40,165 bases of DNA from Microthrixaceae bacterium (GTDB lineage Bacteria > Actinomycetota > Acidimicrobiia > Acidimicrobiales > Poriferisodalaceae), in the NCBI GenBank assembly GCA_011523825.1, contig WTFX01000016.1, forward strand, positions 1 to 40,165. Reading direction: 5' to 3'. The notes under the pieces were generated by a model that saw nothing but the letters and a program-made list of their open reading frames with translations, did not search any database and was not told where the DNA came from. The position numbers and the translations under genes were made by a program. This document shows, in pieces, positions 20,352 to 29,182 of the stretch. Position 1 is the first letter of the stretch. Each line of letters opens with the position of its first letter.

Positions 20352-21199
20352 GCGGGCGGCGCCCGCCGGTCGAATCTGCGCGCGGCCTGCGGCTGGTCAG
20401 CGACGAGGGACGGACGGTTGCCAATCCGCCTGCGTCGCCGGCGGAGCACTCCTCCGGTTCGTCTGCGTCGGGGACCCCGGCGCTTCCCCTCTCGCATCCC
20501 CCTTCCCACCCCTCCGTGCCCTCCGGGCGCAACCAGGCGGTCAATGGCTCGTCGATGTCGCAGAACGGCCACGCGGAGGGCGCCGCTGGCATCGAGTCCG
20601 ACGACATTCGGCCTGGTGAGCAGCGGGCATTCGATGACGACGTGCTGTATGCGGCCATCGAGGCCGTGCTGATGGTCGCGACCGAGCCGGTGCCGGCCGA
20701 GGTGCTGGCTGCGGTCATCGGGGCGCCGGCGACATCGGTCCAGGCGGTCTGCAACGAGCTGGCCCGGGAGTACGCGCAGGCCGAGCGAGGCTTCACCCTG
20801 ATGCAGGTGGCTGGCGGATACCAGTTGCAGACCGCCGCAGAAGTCGCGGAGTACGTGGAACGCTTCGTGGGGAGCCGCCGATCGGCTCGCCTGTCTGCAG
20901 CAGCGATGGAGACGCTGGCCGTGGTGGCATACAAGCAGCCCATCTCACGGGCGCAGATCAGCGCAATCCGGGGCGTGAACGCCGACGGTGTGGTCCGCAC
21001 GCTCGCAGATCAGGGCTACATCGCCGAGGTCGCGCGCGATCCCGGACCCGGCAATGCCGCCCTGCTCGGGACGACGCCGACGTTCTTGGAGCGACTGAGC
21101 CTCGACAGCCTCGACGATCTGCCCTCGCTGGCCGAGCTGAGCGTCGACGCTGACGCCGTGGAGGCCATGGATCGCCTCGCAGCCTCCAAGCACGGCTAG
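20348..21199 (+). CDS. scpB: Segregation and condensation protein B
   Basis: Partner of ScpA and SMC. The 283-aa protein has about 95 disordered N-terminal residues rich in Ser, Pro, Ala and Gly, then the conserved winged-helix core from about residue 97. Core motifs are LYAAIEAVLMVATEPV, ALMVAGGYQL-like RGFTLMQVAGGYQLQT, LSAAAMETLAVVAYKQPISRAQISAIRGVN and TFLERLSLDSLDDLPSL. The GTG at 20348 overlaps the scpA stop (GTGA) and is preferred over longer in-frame starts inside scpA. The long N-terminal tail is unusual for the family, whose members are usually near 200 aa. Confidence 0.93.
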   Translation: MSGRRPPVESARGLRLVSDEGRTVANPPASPAEHSSGSSASGTPALPLSHPPSHPSVPSGRNQAVNGSSMSQNGHAEGAAGIESDDIRPGEQRAFDDDVLYAAIEAVLMVATEPVPAEVLAAVIGAPATSVQAVCNELAREYAQAERGFTLMQVAGGYQLQTAAEVAEYVERFVGSRRSARLSAAAMETLAVVAYKQPISRAQISAIRGVNADGVVRTLADQGYIAEVARDPGPGNAALLGTTPTFLERLSLDSLDDLPSLAELSVDADAVEAMDRLAASKHG

Positions 21200-21201
21200 C
21201 G

Positions 21202-21302
21202 GTGCCGCACGACGGCAGTGAAGACAGCGCCGAGCGAGAGCTGGGCCACAGCGCGCCGGACAGCGTCGAGTCAGTGCCGCACGACGGCAGTGAAGACAGC
21301 GC
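21202..21302. repeat. Direct duplication at the 5' end of rluB
   Basis: A 29-bp sequence at 21202-21230 recurs exactly at 21274-21302, 72 bp (24 codons) later and in frame. Both copies begin with GTG. The next seven bases differ only at silent positions (GCC GAG CGA against GCT GAA CGG). The encoded unit VPHDGSEDSAER therefore appears twice, and each copy offers a possible start codon. Confidence 0.85.
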
Positions 21303-21999
21303 TGAACGGCTGCACAAAGTCATGGCCCGTGCCGGCGTCGCCAGCCGGCGTGTGTGCGAGGAGATGATCGCCGCGGGACGCGTCACGGTCAACGGCACGA
21401 CCGCCCGGATCGGGGATCGCGCGCGACCGGCCGACCGGATCGAGGTCGACGGCGCAGTCGTCACCTGGGACACGGAGACGGTCCATTACCTCGTGAACAA
21501 GCCGCTCGGGGTGCTCAGCGCAGCATCGGACGACCGCGGCAGGCGCTGCGTGACCGATCTGGTGCCTGCAGGACTGCGCGTCTACCCGGTCGGGCGCTTG
21601 GACGCCGATTCCGAAGGGCTGATCATCGTGACCAACGACGGCGAGCTCACGCACCGGCTGACGCATCCGTCATGGGGAGTCGAGAAGGAGTATCTCGCCC
21701 ATGTGGACGGGGTGCCCGCCCGCGGGGCGCTGGCGCAGCTGCGCACCGGCGTCGAGCTCGACGACGGGCCCACCGCGCCTGCGGTGGTGTCGATGCCGCA
21801 GCCGTCGGTGCTGCGCATCGTGATACATGAGGGCCGCAACCGCCAGGTCCGGCGGATGTGCGACGCCGTGGGGCATCCGGTGCTGCGGCTGGTGCGCACA
21901 CGCATCGGGCCGCTCACCGATCCGGCGTTGCGTCCCGGCGAGCATCGACTGCTCACCGCCGACGAGGTCCGTGAGCTGCACCGCGCCGCAAGAGGCTGA
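21202..21999 (+). CDS. rluB: 23S rRNA pseudouridine synthase, RluB/RsuA family
   Basis: Converts specific uridines in 23S rRNA to pseudouridine. From the first GTG the protein is 265 aa; from the second (21274) it is 241 aa. The S4 domain is RLHKVMARAGVASRRVCEEMIAAGRVTVNG, and the catalytic Asp is D134 (or D110) in VGRLDADSEGLIIVTNDGEL. The family motif VEKEYLAHV and a C-terminal EGRNRQVRRMCDAVGHPVLRLVR follow. Neither start has a clear ribosome site. The longer form starts two bases after scpB and contains an acidic 24-residue repeat unit; the shorter form begins close to the conserved domain as in most relatives. The stop codon lies inside a dispersed repeat. Confidence 0.93.
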   Translation: MPHDGSEDSAERELGHSAPDSVESVPHDGSEDSAERLHKVMARAGVASRRVCEEMIAAGRVTVNGTTARIGDRARPADRIEVDGAVVTWDTETVHYLVNKPLGVLSAASDDRGRRCVTDLVPAGLRVYPVGRLDADSEGLIIVTNDGELTHRLTHPSWGVEKEYLAHVDGVPARGALAQLRTGVELDDGPTAPAVVSMPQPSVLRIVIHEGRNRQVRRMCDAVGHPVLRLVRTRIGPLTDPALRPGEHRLLTADEVRELHRAARG

Positions 22000-22075
22000 G
22001 CCGACAGGCGAAGCCGTGGCCCGAGCGGCCCGTGAGCCCGCATCCAAGAGGAGTTGGGAACAAGAGCGGGAAGCA
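21989..22075 (+). repeat. Dispersed intergenic repeat, copy 1
   Basis: Block 1 (21989-22037, 49 bp) matches 46 of 49 bases of the reverse complement of 31040-31088. Block 2 (22058-22075) matches 17 of 18 bases of the complement of 31017-31034. The spacers between blocks differ (20 bp here, 5 bp in the other copy). The repeat contains the stop codon of rluB and occupies the first part of the 251-bp gap before the next gene. The rest of the gap (22076-22250) shows no gene; a weak CACAAT at 22177-22182 is the only promoter-like sequence. Confidence 0.8.
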
Positions 22076-22250
22076 ATGGGCGCCACAGCGGGGCGCATCT
22101 GCTCGCGCAGCAGTGCGCTGCGTCGTGGCCGGCGCGAGGTGCTGTTCGGCGTCTTCGCTGTGTCGCAGGCAGCGACCACAATGGGTGTGACGCACCGACG
22201 AGCTGTGGCACGCCCGACGGGAATCGTTGCCAGCACATGGGAGCACGCAG

Positions 22251-25200
22251 ATGAGCCTCGCTGAGACGTACCGGTTGTCGGGGCGCTACACCGACGACAG
22301 TGGCACCACGTTCATGACCGGGCTGCAAGCGCTGGCTCGTCTGCCGATCGAGCAGCTGCGGGCCGACCGGCGCGCCGGGCTGCGGACTGCGGCGTTCGTG
22401 TCGGGCTACCCGGGCTCGCCCCTCGGCGGCTATGACGCCGCCGTTGAGGCTGCCCGCAGCGCAACCGACCTGCCCATCATCCACTCGCCTGCCGTGAACG
22501 AGGAGCAGGCAGCGACTGCCGTCATGGGCAGCCAGCTGGCCACCACCCGGCCCGATGCCACCTACAACGGCGTCGTGGGGCTGTGGTACGGCAAGGCGCC
22601 CGGAGTGGACCGCGCGACCGACGCGCTGCGGCATGCGGTGTTCGCCGGCGCTGATCCCCTCGGCGGCGCGGTGGCCATCGCCGGCGACGACCCCGCAGCC
22701 AAGAGCTCCACGATCCCGTCAAGCTCAGCCGGCTCGATGGCCGACCTGCACATCCCGGTGCTGTACCCGGGCACACCCGCCGAAGCGCTCGACCTCGGCC
22801 GCCACGCCATCGCGATGTCCCGGACGACCGGGCTCTGGACGGGCCTCAAGATCGTCGCCGACGTGGCGGACGGCGCCGCCACGGTGCTGCTGGATCCTGA
22901 CCGGTTCGACCCGGTCATCCCGCTCGTCGACGGCAAGCCCTACCGTCACCGGCCTGACGGCTACCTCCTCACCCCGCACACGGTGGACATCGAGCGCGAG
23001 ATTGTCGAGGTCCGCTACGAGCTGGCCATCGCGTACGCGGCGGCCAATCGTCTGAACGACGCCACCGTCGACCCGACGGATGCCTGGATTGCCATCGTGG
23101 CGTCGGGCATCACCTACCGCGAAGTGCGCGAGGCGTTGCGCCGGCTGGGCCTCGGCAGCGACGACTCGGTTCGGGACGCCGGCATCCGGCTGGTGCGGAT
23201 GGGGATGCCGATCCCGTTCAGCGCCGAGCGAGCCCGCCACTTCGCGCGCGGGGTCACGGAGATCTTCGTGATCGAGGAGAAGAGCCCCAACATCGAATCG
23301 CTGCTCAAGGACGCGCTCTACAACCAGTCGCATCACCCGCGCATCGTCGGCAAGACCGACGAGGACGACCGGACGCTGCTCGGCTCCTACAGCGCGCTGG
23401 CCGCCGACGACCTCATCGGGCCGCTGCGCGGGCGGCTGGAGGCCCGCATCGGCGATCGGCTGGCGCCTGCGCAGCCCGAGCGCGTGCGCATCGAGCTGCC
23501 GCTGGCACCCGGACAGAATCGTTCGCCGTACTTCTGCTCCGGCTGCCCGCACAATCGCTCCACCGAGGTGCCCGACGGTGCCCTGGTCGGCGCCGGCATC
23601 GGCTGCCACACCATGGCGCTGTTCATGGATCCCGAGCGGGTCGGCGACATCGTGAGCGTGACCTGCATGGGCCAGGAGGGCACGCAGTGGATCGGCATGT
23701 CGCCTTTCGTGGAGACGCAGCACATCTTCCAGAACCTGGGTGACGGCACCTACTTCCACAGCGGACAGCTGGCGATCGCCGGGGCGGTGGCCTCGGGCAC
23801 CAACATCACCTACAAGCTCCTGTGGAACCGAGCCGTCGCCATGACCGGCGGGCAGGACCCCGCCGGGCAGCTCGAGGTGCCCGATGTGGCGGCCGGTCTG
23901 CTGGCGGGCGGTGTGGCCAAGGTGCTTGTCACCACCCACGATCCCGCTGCCTATCGCGGCCGTGCGCTGCCTGCCGGCGTCGAGGTGTGGCACCGCGATC
24001 GCCTGATCGAAGCCCAGGAGATGCTGGCCGGCATCGACGGCGTCACGGTGCTGATCCACGATCAGCAGTGCGCGGCCGAAGCGCGCCGGGGCCGCAAGCG
24101 CGGCACCCAGCCCACGCCGACCAAGCGAGTGCTGATCAACGAGCGCATCTGCGAGGGCTGCGGCGACTGCGGCGCCAAGAGCAACTGCCTGTCGGTGCAG
24201 CCCGTCGACACGTTCTTCGGCCGCAAGACCCGCATCGACCAGACGTCGTGCAACCTGGACTACTCGTGCCTGGACGGCGACTGCCCCTCGTTCATGACCA
24301 TCAGCGAGCCGGGGCCATTCCGTGCTGCGGTGCGCGAGATGCTGGCGCCGCTGCGGCGCAAGCCGGCGGCGGGCGGCGGTGACGGCGCCAGCGGCGCTCG
24401 GCCCCAGCCGCCCGCTGAACTGCCCGATCCGGTGCCGCTCGTGGGTCCCGACGAGGTGTCGGTGCGCATGTGCGGGATCGGCGGCACCGGTGTGGTGACG
24501 GTGAACCAGGTCCTCGGCACAGCGGCGATGTTCGACGGCTTCGAAGTGCGGGGCCTCGACCAGATCGGGTTGTCGCAGAAAGCGGGCACCGTGGTGGGCG
24601 ATCTGCGGCTGAAGCGGATCGGCGGGCCGGCCACCGCACGCCTCGGCAGCGGCCAGGCCGATGTCATCGTGGCCTTCGATCTGCTTGTGGCGGCATCAGC
24701 GGCGGGCCTCGACGTCGCCGACCCGACCAGGACGATGGTCGTCGGCTCGACGTCGCCGACGCCGACGGGCGCCATGGTCGCCGATCCCAGCATCGAAGGG
24801 CCCGCGACCTCCGAGTTGCTCGAGCGGGTGGCTGCGGTCACCGTCGACGGCAGGCAGCACTGGGCCGATGCCGCCTCGCTGGTGACGGCACTGTGCGGCT
24901 CTGCGGTGACAGCGAACGTGTTCGTCGTGGGCATGGCGGTCCAAGCGGGTGCGCTGCCGATCGCACCGGCCAGCGTGGAAGCTGCCATCGAGCTGAACGG
25001 TGTCGCTGTCGCTCAGAACCTCGCCGCGTTTCGCTGGGGTCGGGCGATGATCTGCGATCCGGCGGTGGTGACGGATGCCGCGGCGCAGCGCCCTGCCGGT
25101 GCAGCGGACCGCCACCCGGGCGGCGCCGAAGGCGCCGGTGTGCACAGTGCGGTTCCGGAGCACTTGGCAGCCCGCATCGACGCGCTGGTCGACGGGCTGG

Positions 25201-25871
25201 CCCGCGGGGGACCGGCGGGCGACCTCGATGGGCTCCGTGCAGGACTGTGCCGGTATGCAGCCGAGCTGTCTGCCTACCAATCGGACCGGCTGGCAGCGCA
25301 CTTCCTTGACGCGGTCGAACGGGTCGCCACGGCGGATAGGTCCGCGGGGGACGGCTCTGGCCGGTTGACAGCCGCCGCCGCGGCAGGGCACTTCAAGCTG
25401 ATGGCGTACAAGGACGAGTATGAGGTCGCCCGGCTCATGATGGATCCTGACGCACACGCAGTGGCACGGGACTTGGCAGCGTCTGCCGGCGGCACGGTGT
25501 CGTGGAGCCTGCACCCGCCGCTGCTGCGAGCACTGGGGCGCACCGGCAAGATCCGGTTCTCGGTGGCGTGGCGACCGCTGTTCGCACTGCTGGCGCGTGG
25601 CAAGCGCCTGCGCGGCCGCTGGTGCGACCCGTTCGGCCGCACCGAAATCCGCCGCACCGAGCGCGCATTGCCAGGCGAGTACGCAGCGGCGCTTGAAACA
25701 GCGCTCGAAGCGCTCGAGCGGGACGCGGGCGCGGCCCGCTATGAGCAGGCTGTCGCTGTGGCTGGGTTGGCCGAGCTGGTGCGCGGCTACGAGGAAGTCA
25801 AGATGGCCACCGTGGACACGTTCCGTTCGGAACTGGCGTCCCATGTCGCCGGACTGGTGCCGCCCGACTGA
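22251..25871 (+). CDS. Indolepyruvate ferredoxin oxidoreductase, fused single-chain type
   Basis: A 1206-aa fusion that oxidatively decarboxylates aryl pyruvates such as indolepyruvate to the acyl-CoA with ferredoxin reduction. In order it has a pyrimidine-binding domain (about 1-400, AAFVSGYPGSPLGGYD, HSPAVNEEQAATAVMGSQ, WYGKAPGVDRATDALRH) and a TPP domain (from about 425, C429 in FCSGCPHNRSTEVPDG; GAGIGCHTMALF). An iron-sulfur segment follows (about 634-670, CEGCGDCGAKSNCLS and CNLDYSCLDGDCPSF). A gamma domain comes next (about 738-900, RMCGIGGTGVVTVNQVL, GLDQIGLSQKAG). A C-terminal domain typical of these long fusions ends the chain. The ATG has GGGAG seven bases upstream. It lies 72 bp before tyrA and near aroA, which fits a role in aromatic amino acid metabolism. 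Confidence 0.92.
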   Translation: MSLAETYRLSGRYTDDSGTTFMTGLQALARLPIEQLRADRRAGLRTAAFVSGYPGSPLGGYDAAVEAARSATDLPIIHSPAVNEEQAATAVMGSQLATTRPDATYNGVVGLWYGKAPGVDRATDALRHAVFAGADPLGGAVAIAGDDPAAKSSTIPSSSAGSMADLHIPVLYPGTPAEALDLGRHAIAMSRTTGLWTGLKIVADVADGAATVLLDPDRFDPVIPLVDGKPYRHRPDGYLLTPHTVDIEREIVEVRYELAIAYAAANRLNDATVDPTDAWIAIVASGITYREVREALRRLGLGSDDSVRDAGIRLVRMGMPIPFSAERARHFARGVTEIFVIEEKSPNIESLLKDALYNQSHHPRIVGKTDEDDRTLLGSYSALAADDLIGPLRGRLEARIGDRLAPAQPERVRIELPLAPGQNRSPYFCSGCPHNRSTEVPDGALVGAGIGCHTMALFMDPERVGDIVSVTCMGQEGTQWIGMSPFVETQHIFQNLGDGTYFHSGQLAIAGAVASGTNITYKLLWNRAVAMTGGQDPAGQLEVPDVAAGLLAGGVAKVLVTTHDPAAYRGRALPAGVEVWHRDRLIEAQEMLAGIDGVTVLIHDQQCAAEARRGRKRGTQPTPTKRVLINERICEGCGDCGAKSNCLSVQPVDTFFGRKTRIDQTSCNLDYSCLDGDCPSFMTISEPGPFRAAVREMLAPLRRKPAAGGGDGASGARPQPPAELPDPVPLVGPDEVSVRMCGIGGTGVVTVNQVLGTAAMFDGFEVRGLDQIGLSQKAGTVVGDLRLKRIGGPATARLGSGQADVIVAFDLLVAASAAGLDVADPTRTMVVGSTSPTPTGAMVADPSIEGPATSELLERVAAVTVDGRQHWADAASLVTALCGSAVTANVFVVGMAVQAGALPIAPASVEAAIELNGVAVAQNLAAFRWGRAMICDPAVVTDAAAQRPAGAADRHPGGAEGAGVHSAVPEHLAARIDALVDGLARGGPAGDLDGLRAGLCRYAAELSAYQSDRLAAHFLDAVERVATADRSAGDGSGRLTAAAAAGHFKLMAYKDEYEVARLMMDPDAHAVARDLAASAGGTVSWSLHPPLLRALGRTGKIRFSVAWRPLFALLARGKRLRGRWCDPFGRTEIRRTERALPGEYAAALETALEALERDAGAARYEQAVAVAGLAELVRGYEEVKMATVDTFRSELASHVAGLVPPD

Positions 25872-25928
25872 GCCGCTGGTGCCCATCAGCGATCTCGCCG
25901 GCCCAAACCGGGGACGATCAGAGCCATC

Positions 25929-25936
25929 GGTACCCT
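25929..25936 (+). promoter_or_regulatory. Leaderless promoter GGTACCCT of tyrA
   Basis: GGTACCCT ends seven bases before GTG 25944, with no Shine-Dalgarno in between. It sets the start of tyrA and the probable start of the tyrA-aroA/cmk-plsC transcript. Confidence 0.55.
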
Positions 25937-25943
25937 TCGTTGC

Positions 25944-27086
25944 GTGGCCTCGAGTCCCGCCGAGACAACGCAGTTGCCGTCGCCTGCCGGCGCAGCCGCG
26001 CAGCCGCTCGCCAACGAGCCGGCGGGTCGCGCCCAAGTGGTGGGCACGGGCCTGATCGGCGGATCCGTCGCAGCGGCACTGCGCAAGTCGGGATGGCATG
26101 TGACCGGGCGCGACGTCGTGGGCGATCACGCGCAGCGGGCACTCGAGCTCGGCTGTCTCGATGCCGTCGGCACCGATCCGGAGGCAACGTTCTGCGTCGT
26201 GGCGGTGCCCGCAGCGCTGCTGGCCGATCAGGTCGCGATGGCACTCGCCGACACCGCCGCAGCGGGAGCGGTGGTGACCGACACCGGCAGCGTCAAGACA
26301 CCGGTCGCCCAGTTGATCGCCGATCCTCGCTTCGTGCCGGGCCATCCGATGGCCGGTTCGGAACAAGACGGCATCGAGGGCGCCAATCCGGACATGTTCG
26401 CCGGCGCGGTGTGGGCCCTGACGCCGAATGAGGCCACCGACGACAATTCCCTGCGAGCGTGCCAGGCAGTGTTGGCAGGTTTCGGGTCTGACGTCGTGAC
26501 GATGACTCCCGAACGGCACGACGCCCTCGTGGCGGTCGTGAGCCATGTGCCGCACCTCGCCGCCGCGTCGCTGATGTGCCTGGCCGACGATCGAGCCCTC
26601 GATGACGCACCGCTGTTGCGCCTGGCTGCCGGCGGTTTCCGGGACATGACCAGGATCGCCGCCGGACACCCGGGCATCTGGCTGGATATCTGCGGCGAGA
26701 ACCGCGATGCCATCGTGAACGTGCTCGACGAGCTGTCCGAGCGCCTGGCGCAGATGCGAAACGTTGTGGCCGGAGCGGACCGTGAGGGCTTGCGTGCCGT
26801 GCTCACCCAGGCGCGGCGCGCCCGTACCAACCTGCCGTCCCGCTATGTGCGCCCGCAGGAGCTGCTGGAAGTGCGAGTGCCGATCCCGGACCGCAAGGGA
26901 CAGATCGCGGCCATCACCATGCTGGCCGCCGACTGCGACGTGAACGTGGCCGACATCGAGGTTGCCCATTCGACCGAGGGGGCCGAGGGCGTGCTCGTGC
27001 TCGTGGTGGCACGCACCGAGGCGCAGCGCTTTCTGGCGGCCCTGGCTGGGCAGGGATACCACCCCACCACGCGCGATCTGGCATGA
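25944..27086 (+). CDS. tyrA: Prephenate dehydrogenase with ACT domain
   Basis: Oxidises prephenate to 4-hydroxyphenylpyruvate with NAD+ for tyrosine synthesis. The 380-aa protein has a disordered first 30 residues and then the dinucleotide fold VVGTGLIGGSVAAALR. VVTDTGSVKTPV, the substrate motif VPGHPMAGSEQDGIEGA and SHVPHLAAASLMCL follow, then the helical dimer domain GGFRDMTRIAAGHPGIW. A C-terminal ACT domain (about 305-380, VRVPIPDRKGQIAAITMLAADCDVNVADI) probably senses an aromatic amino acid. The start is fixed by a leaderless-type promoter. The stop overlaps the next gene (ATGA). Confidence 0.95.
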   Translation: MASSPAETTQLPSPAGAAAQPLANEPAGRAQVVGTGLIGGSVAAALRKSGWHVTGRDVVGDHAQRALELGCLDAVGTDPEATFCVVAVPAALLADQVAMALADTAAAGAVVTDTGSVKTPVAQLIADPRFVPGHPMAGSEQDGIEGANPDMFAGAVWALTPNEATDDNSLRACQAVLAGFGSDVVTMTPERHDALVAVVSHVPHLAAASLMCLADDRALDDAPLLRLAAGGFRDMTRIAAGHPGIWLDICGENRDAIVNVLDELSERLAQMRNVVAGADREGLRAVLTQARRARTNLPSRYVRPQELLEVRVPIPDRKGQIAAITMLAADCDVNVADIEVAHSTEGAEGVLVLVVARTEAQRFLAALAGQGYHPTTRDLA

Positions 27087-29182
27087 GCGCAGGGCGGGTC
27101 ATCGGGGTCATCGACCCGTTCACCAACGGCGCGTCGGGCACAGCGCTGTTGCCCGGTTCCAAGAGCATCACCAACAGGGCGGTGCTGTGCGCCGCCCTGG
27201 CGCAGGGGCGAAGCACGCTTGATGGGGTCCTGTTCGCGGACGACACCGAGGCGATGATCGAGGCGGTCACTGCCCTGGGAGCGGTGGTGCGGGTCAACCG
27301 CGGCAAGCGCCGGCTCGTCATCGATGGCATCGGCGGCGGCCCTTCGGGATCCCATGACGCTGTCAGGGACACCGGCGACGAGCCGATCGTGGTCCACGCG
27401 CGGTCGTCGGGCACGACGGCGCGCTTCATCCTGCCCGTCGTCGCAGCGCTCGGCGGCCGTTGGCTGCTCGACGGCGACCCCCAGCTGCGCGCGCGGCCGC
27501 TGGATGATCTGCTCGCTGCGCAGCGCTCACTGGGCGTCGAGGTGCATGAGCTGGGCGAGCACGGCTGCCTGCCGATTGAAGTCATATCGGCTGGTGCAGG
27601 CGAGAAGGCCCCGCTGCGTCATGTGCGCATCCGTGCCGATGTTTCCAGCCAGTTCGCCACCGGACTGCTGCTCGCGGGACCGCTGCGCGGCGGCATCCAT
27701 GTGGAGATCGACGCTGAGTTCGACACCGTGAGCCGGCCGTACATCGACATGACGGTGGCGGTCATGGAAGCCTTCGGCGCCAAGGTCGTCGTGCCCAGCC
27801 TCGATCGTTACGTGGTGACCGAGGGTGGCTACCGCGTAGCTCGCTACACGATCGAGCCCGATGCGTCTGCCGCGAGTTATGTATGGGCCGCGGCAGCGTT
27901 GTGCGGTGGCAGCGTGCGGGTCGAAGGGCTAGGCGGCCGCAGCATTCAAGGCGATGTGCGCTTCGCAGACGTCCTCGGTGAGATGGGAGCGGATGTCGCC
28001 GTCGACGACGATGCGATCACCGTCAGCGCACCGCCGGACGGGGTTCTGCGGGCAGGAACGTTCGACTTGCGCGACTTCTCCGACACGGCCCAGACCCTGG
28101 CCGCCGTGGCGGCGTTCGCCGAGGGCACCACCAGCATCGAGGGAATCGGCTTCATCCGCCGCAAGGAAACCGACCGCATCGCCAACACGGCAACCGAGCT
28201 CGCCAAGCGTGGCGTCGATGCGACAGCCGAGCTCGGTGGCATCACCGTGCGTGCCAACCAATTCGGCTTGCGGGCGGGCTTGGTGGACTGCCACGGAGAC
28301 CATCGCATGGCGATGGCGATGTCGCTCGTCGGTCTGCGCGTGGCCGGGATCGACATCGACGATCCTGACTGCGTCGCCAAGACGTTTCCCGACTTCTATG
28401 ACGTGCTGGAGACGCTCAGGGCCCGGCCGGAGGTGCAATCGGCGCAGGAGATTCCGGTGATCGCTATCGACGGCCCTGCCGCCTCCGGCAAGTCCAGCGT
28501 GGCTCGTGCGGTGGCGGCCGAGCTCGGCATGGACTACCTCGACACCGGCGCGATGTACCGGGCGGTGGCTTGGGCAGCGCTGCAAGCCGGAGTCGATCTC
28601 GCCGACCTCGCGGCGGTGGCAAAGATCGCACGCACCGCGCAGATCGAGATCTCCAGCGTGAGCGGCGCGCAGCAGGTCACCGTCGACGGCGCCGATGCCA
28701 CGGCGGCGATACGCAGCGCGGAAGTGGATCGCAGCGTGAGCGTGGTGGCGGCCAACCCGCAGGTGCGGTGGGTGCTGACCCGGCGTCAGCGCGACTGGGC
28801 CAACCGCGTGGGCGGGGGAGTGATGGAGGGCCGTGACATCGGCAGCGTGGTCTTCCCCGATGCGATCCTGAAGGTGTTCCTTACCGCCACTGCGCGCGAG
28901 CGGGCCCGCCGGCGGCTGGTCCAGCAGGCTGCGGGGGCCGGCGGCGCGGGTGGTGCGCGTCTCGATGACGATGCAGTCGCAGAGCTGGCCGCCGAGCTGA
29001 GCGAGCGCGATGCGCTCGACTCGGGCAGGGCCGACTCGCCGCTGCAGGTCGCGCCTAGGGCAGTCATCGTCGACACGAGCGAGCAGTCCGAGGACGAGGC
29101 TGTAGAAACCATCACCGCGTTCTACCGCCGTGCCACCGGGGCCGAGGCGCCGGTTCGCATGAATCATCTCGAGGCCCGATGA
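27083..29182 (+). CDS. aroA-cmk: Fused EPSP synthase (AroA) and cytidylate kinase (Cmk)
   Basis: A 699-aa two-domain enzyme. Residues 1 to about 445 are 3-phosphoshikimate 1-carboxyvinyltransferase of the shikimate pathway: PGSKSITNRAV (K27, R32), SSGTTARFILPVVAALGG, SSQFATGLLLAGPL, RRKETDRI and GDHRMAMAMSLVGLR. A short linker (RARPEVQSAQEIP) leads to a cytidylate kinase from about 457, with P-loop GPAASGKSS, MDYLDTGAMYRAVAW, VMEGRDIGSVVFPDA and LTATARERARRRL. Cmk phosphorylates CMP and dCMP. The two genes are neighbours in many bacteria, which makes a fusion by loss of the intergenic stop simple. An AGGAG at 28446-28450 sits six bases before an in-frame GTG (28457) at the start of the Cmk part, so a free Cmk could also be made. 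ATGA overlaps exist at both ends. Confidence 0.93.
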   Translation: MSAGRVIGVIDPFTNGASGTALLPGSKSITNRAVLCAALAQGRSTLDGVLFADDTEAMIEAVTALGAVVRVNRGKRRLVIDGIGGGPSGSHDAVRDTGDEPIVVHARSSGTTARFILPVVAALGGRWLLDGDPQLRARPLDDLLAAQRSLGVEVHELGEHGCLPIEVISAGAGEKAPLRHVRIRADVSSQFATGLLLAGPLRGGIHVEIDAEFDTVSRPYIDMTVAVMEAFGAKVVVPSLDRYVVTEGGYRVARYTIEPDASAASYVWAAAALCGGSVRVEGLGGRSIQGDVRFADVLGEMGADVAVDDDAITVSAPPDGVLRAGTFDLRDFSDTAQTLAAVAAFAEGTTSIEGIGFIRRKETDRIANTATELAKRGVDATAELGGITVRANQFGLRAGLVDCHGDHRMAMAMSLVGLRVAGIDIDDPDCVAKTFPDFYDVLETLRARPEVQSAQEIPVIAIDGPAASGKSSVARAVAAELGMDYLDTGAMYRAVAWAALQAGVDLADLAAVAKIARTAQIEISSVSGAQQVTVDGADATAAIRSAEVDRSVSVVAANPQVRWVLTRRQRDWANRVGGGVMEGRDIGSVVFPDAILKVFLTATARERARRRLVQQAAGAGGAGGARLDDDAVAELAAELSERDALDSGRADSPLQVAPRAVIVDTSEQSEDEAVETITAFYRRATGAEAPVRMNHLEAR
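28446..28459 (+). promoter_or_regulatory. Possible internal ribosome-binding site for a separate Cmk product
   Basis: AGGAG (28446-28450), six spacer bases and an in-frame GTG (28457-28459, V459) lie exactly where a stand-alone cytidylate kinase would begin (VIAIDGPAASGKSS). It may be a relic of the unfused gene or a working second start. Confidence 0.4.

Noticed and set aside
27083..29182. AroA-Cmk as two separate genes with a missed stop
   Set aside because: The frame is continuous as given and the linker is short and sensible; a sequencing error cannot be excluded but is not needed.
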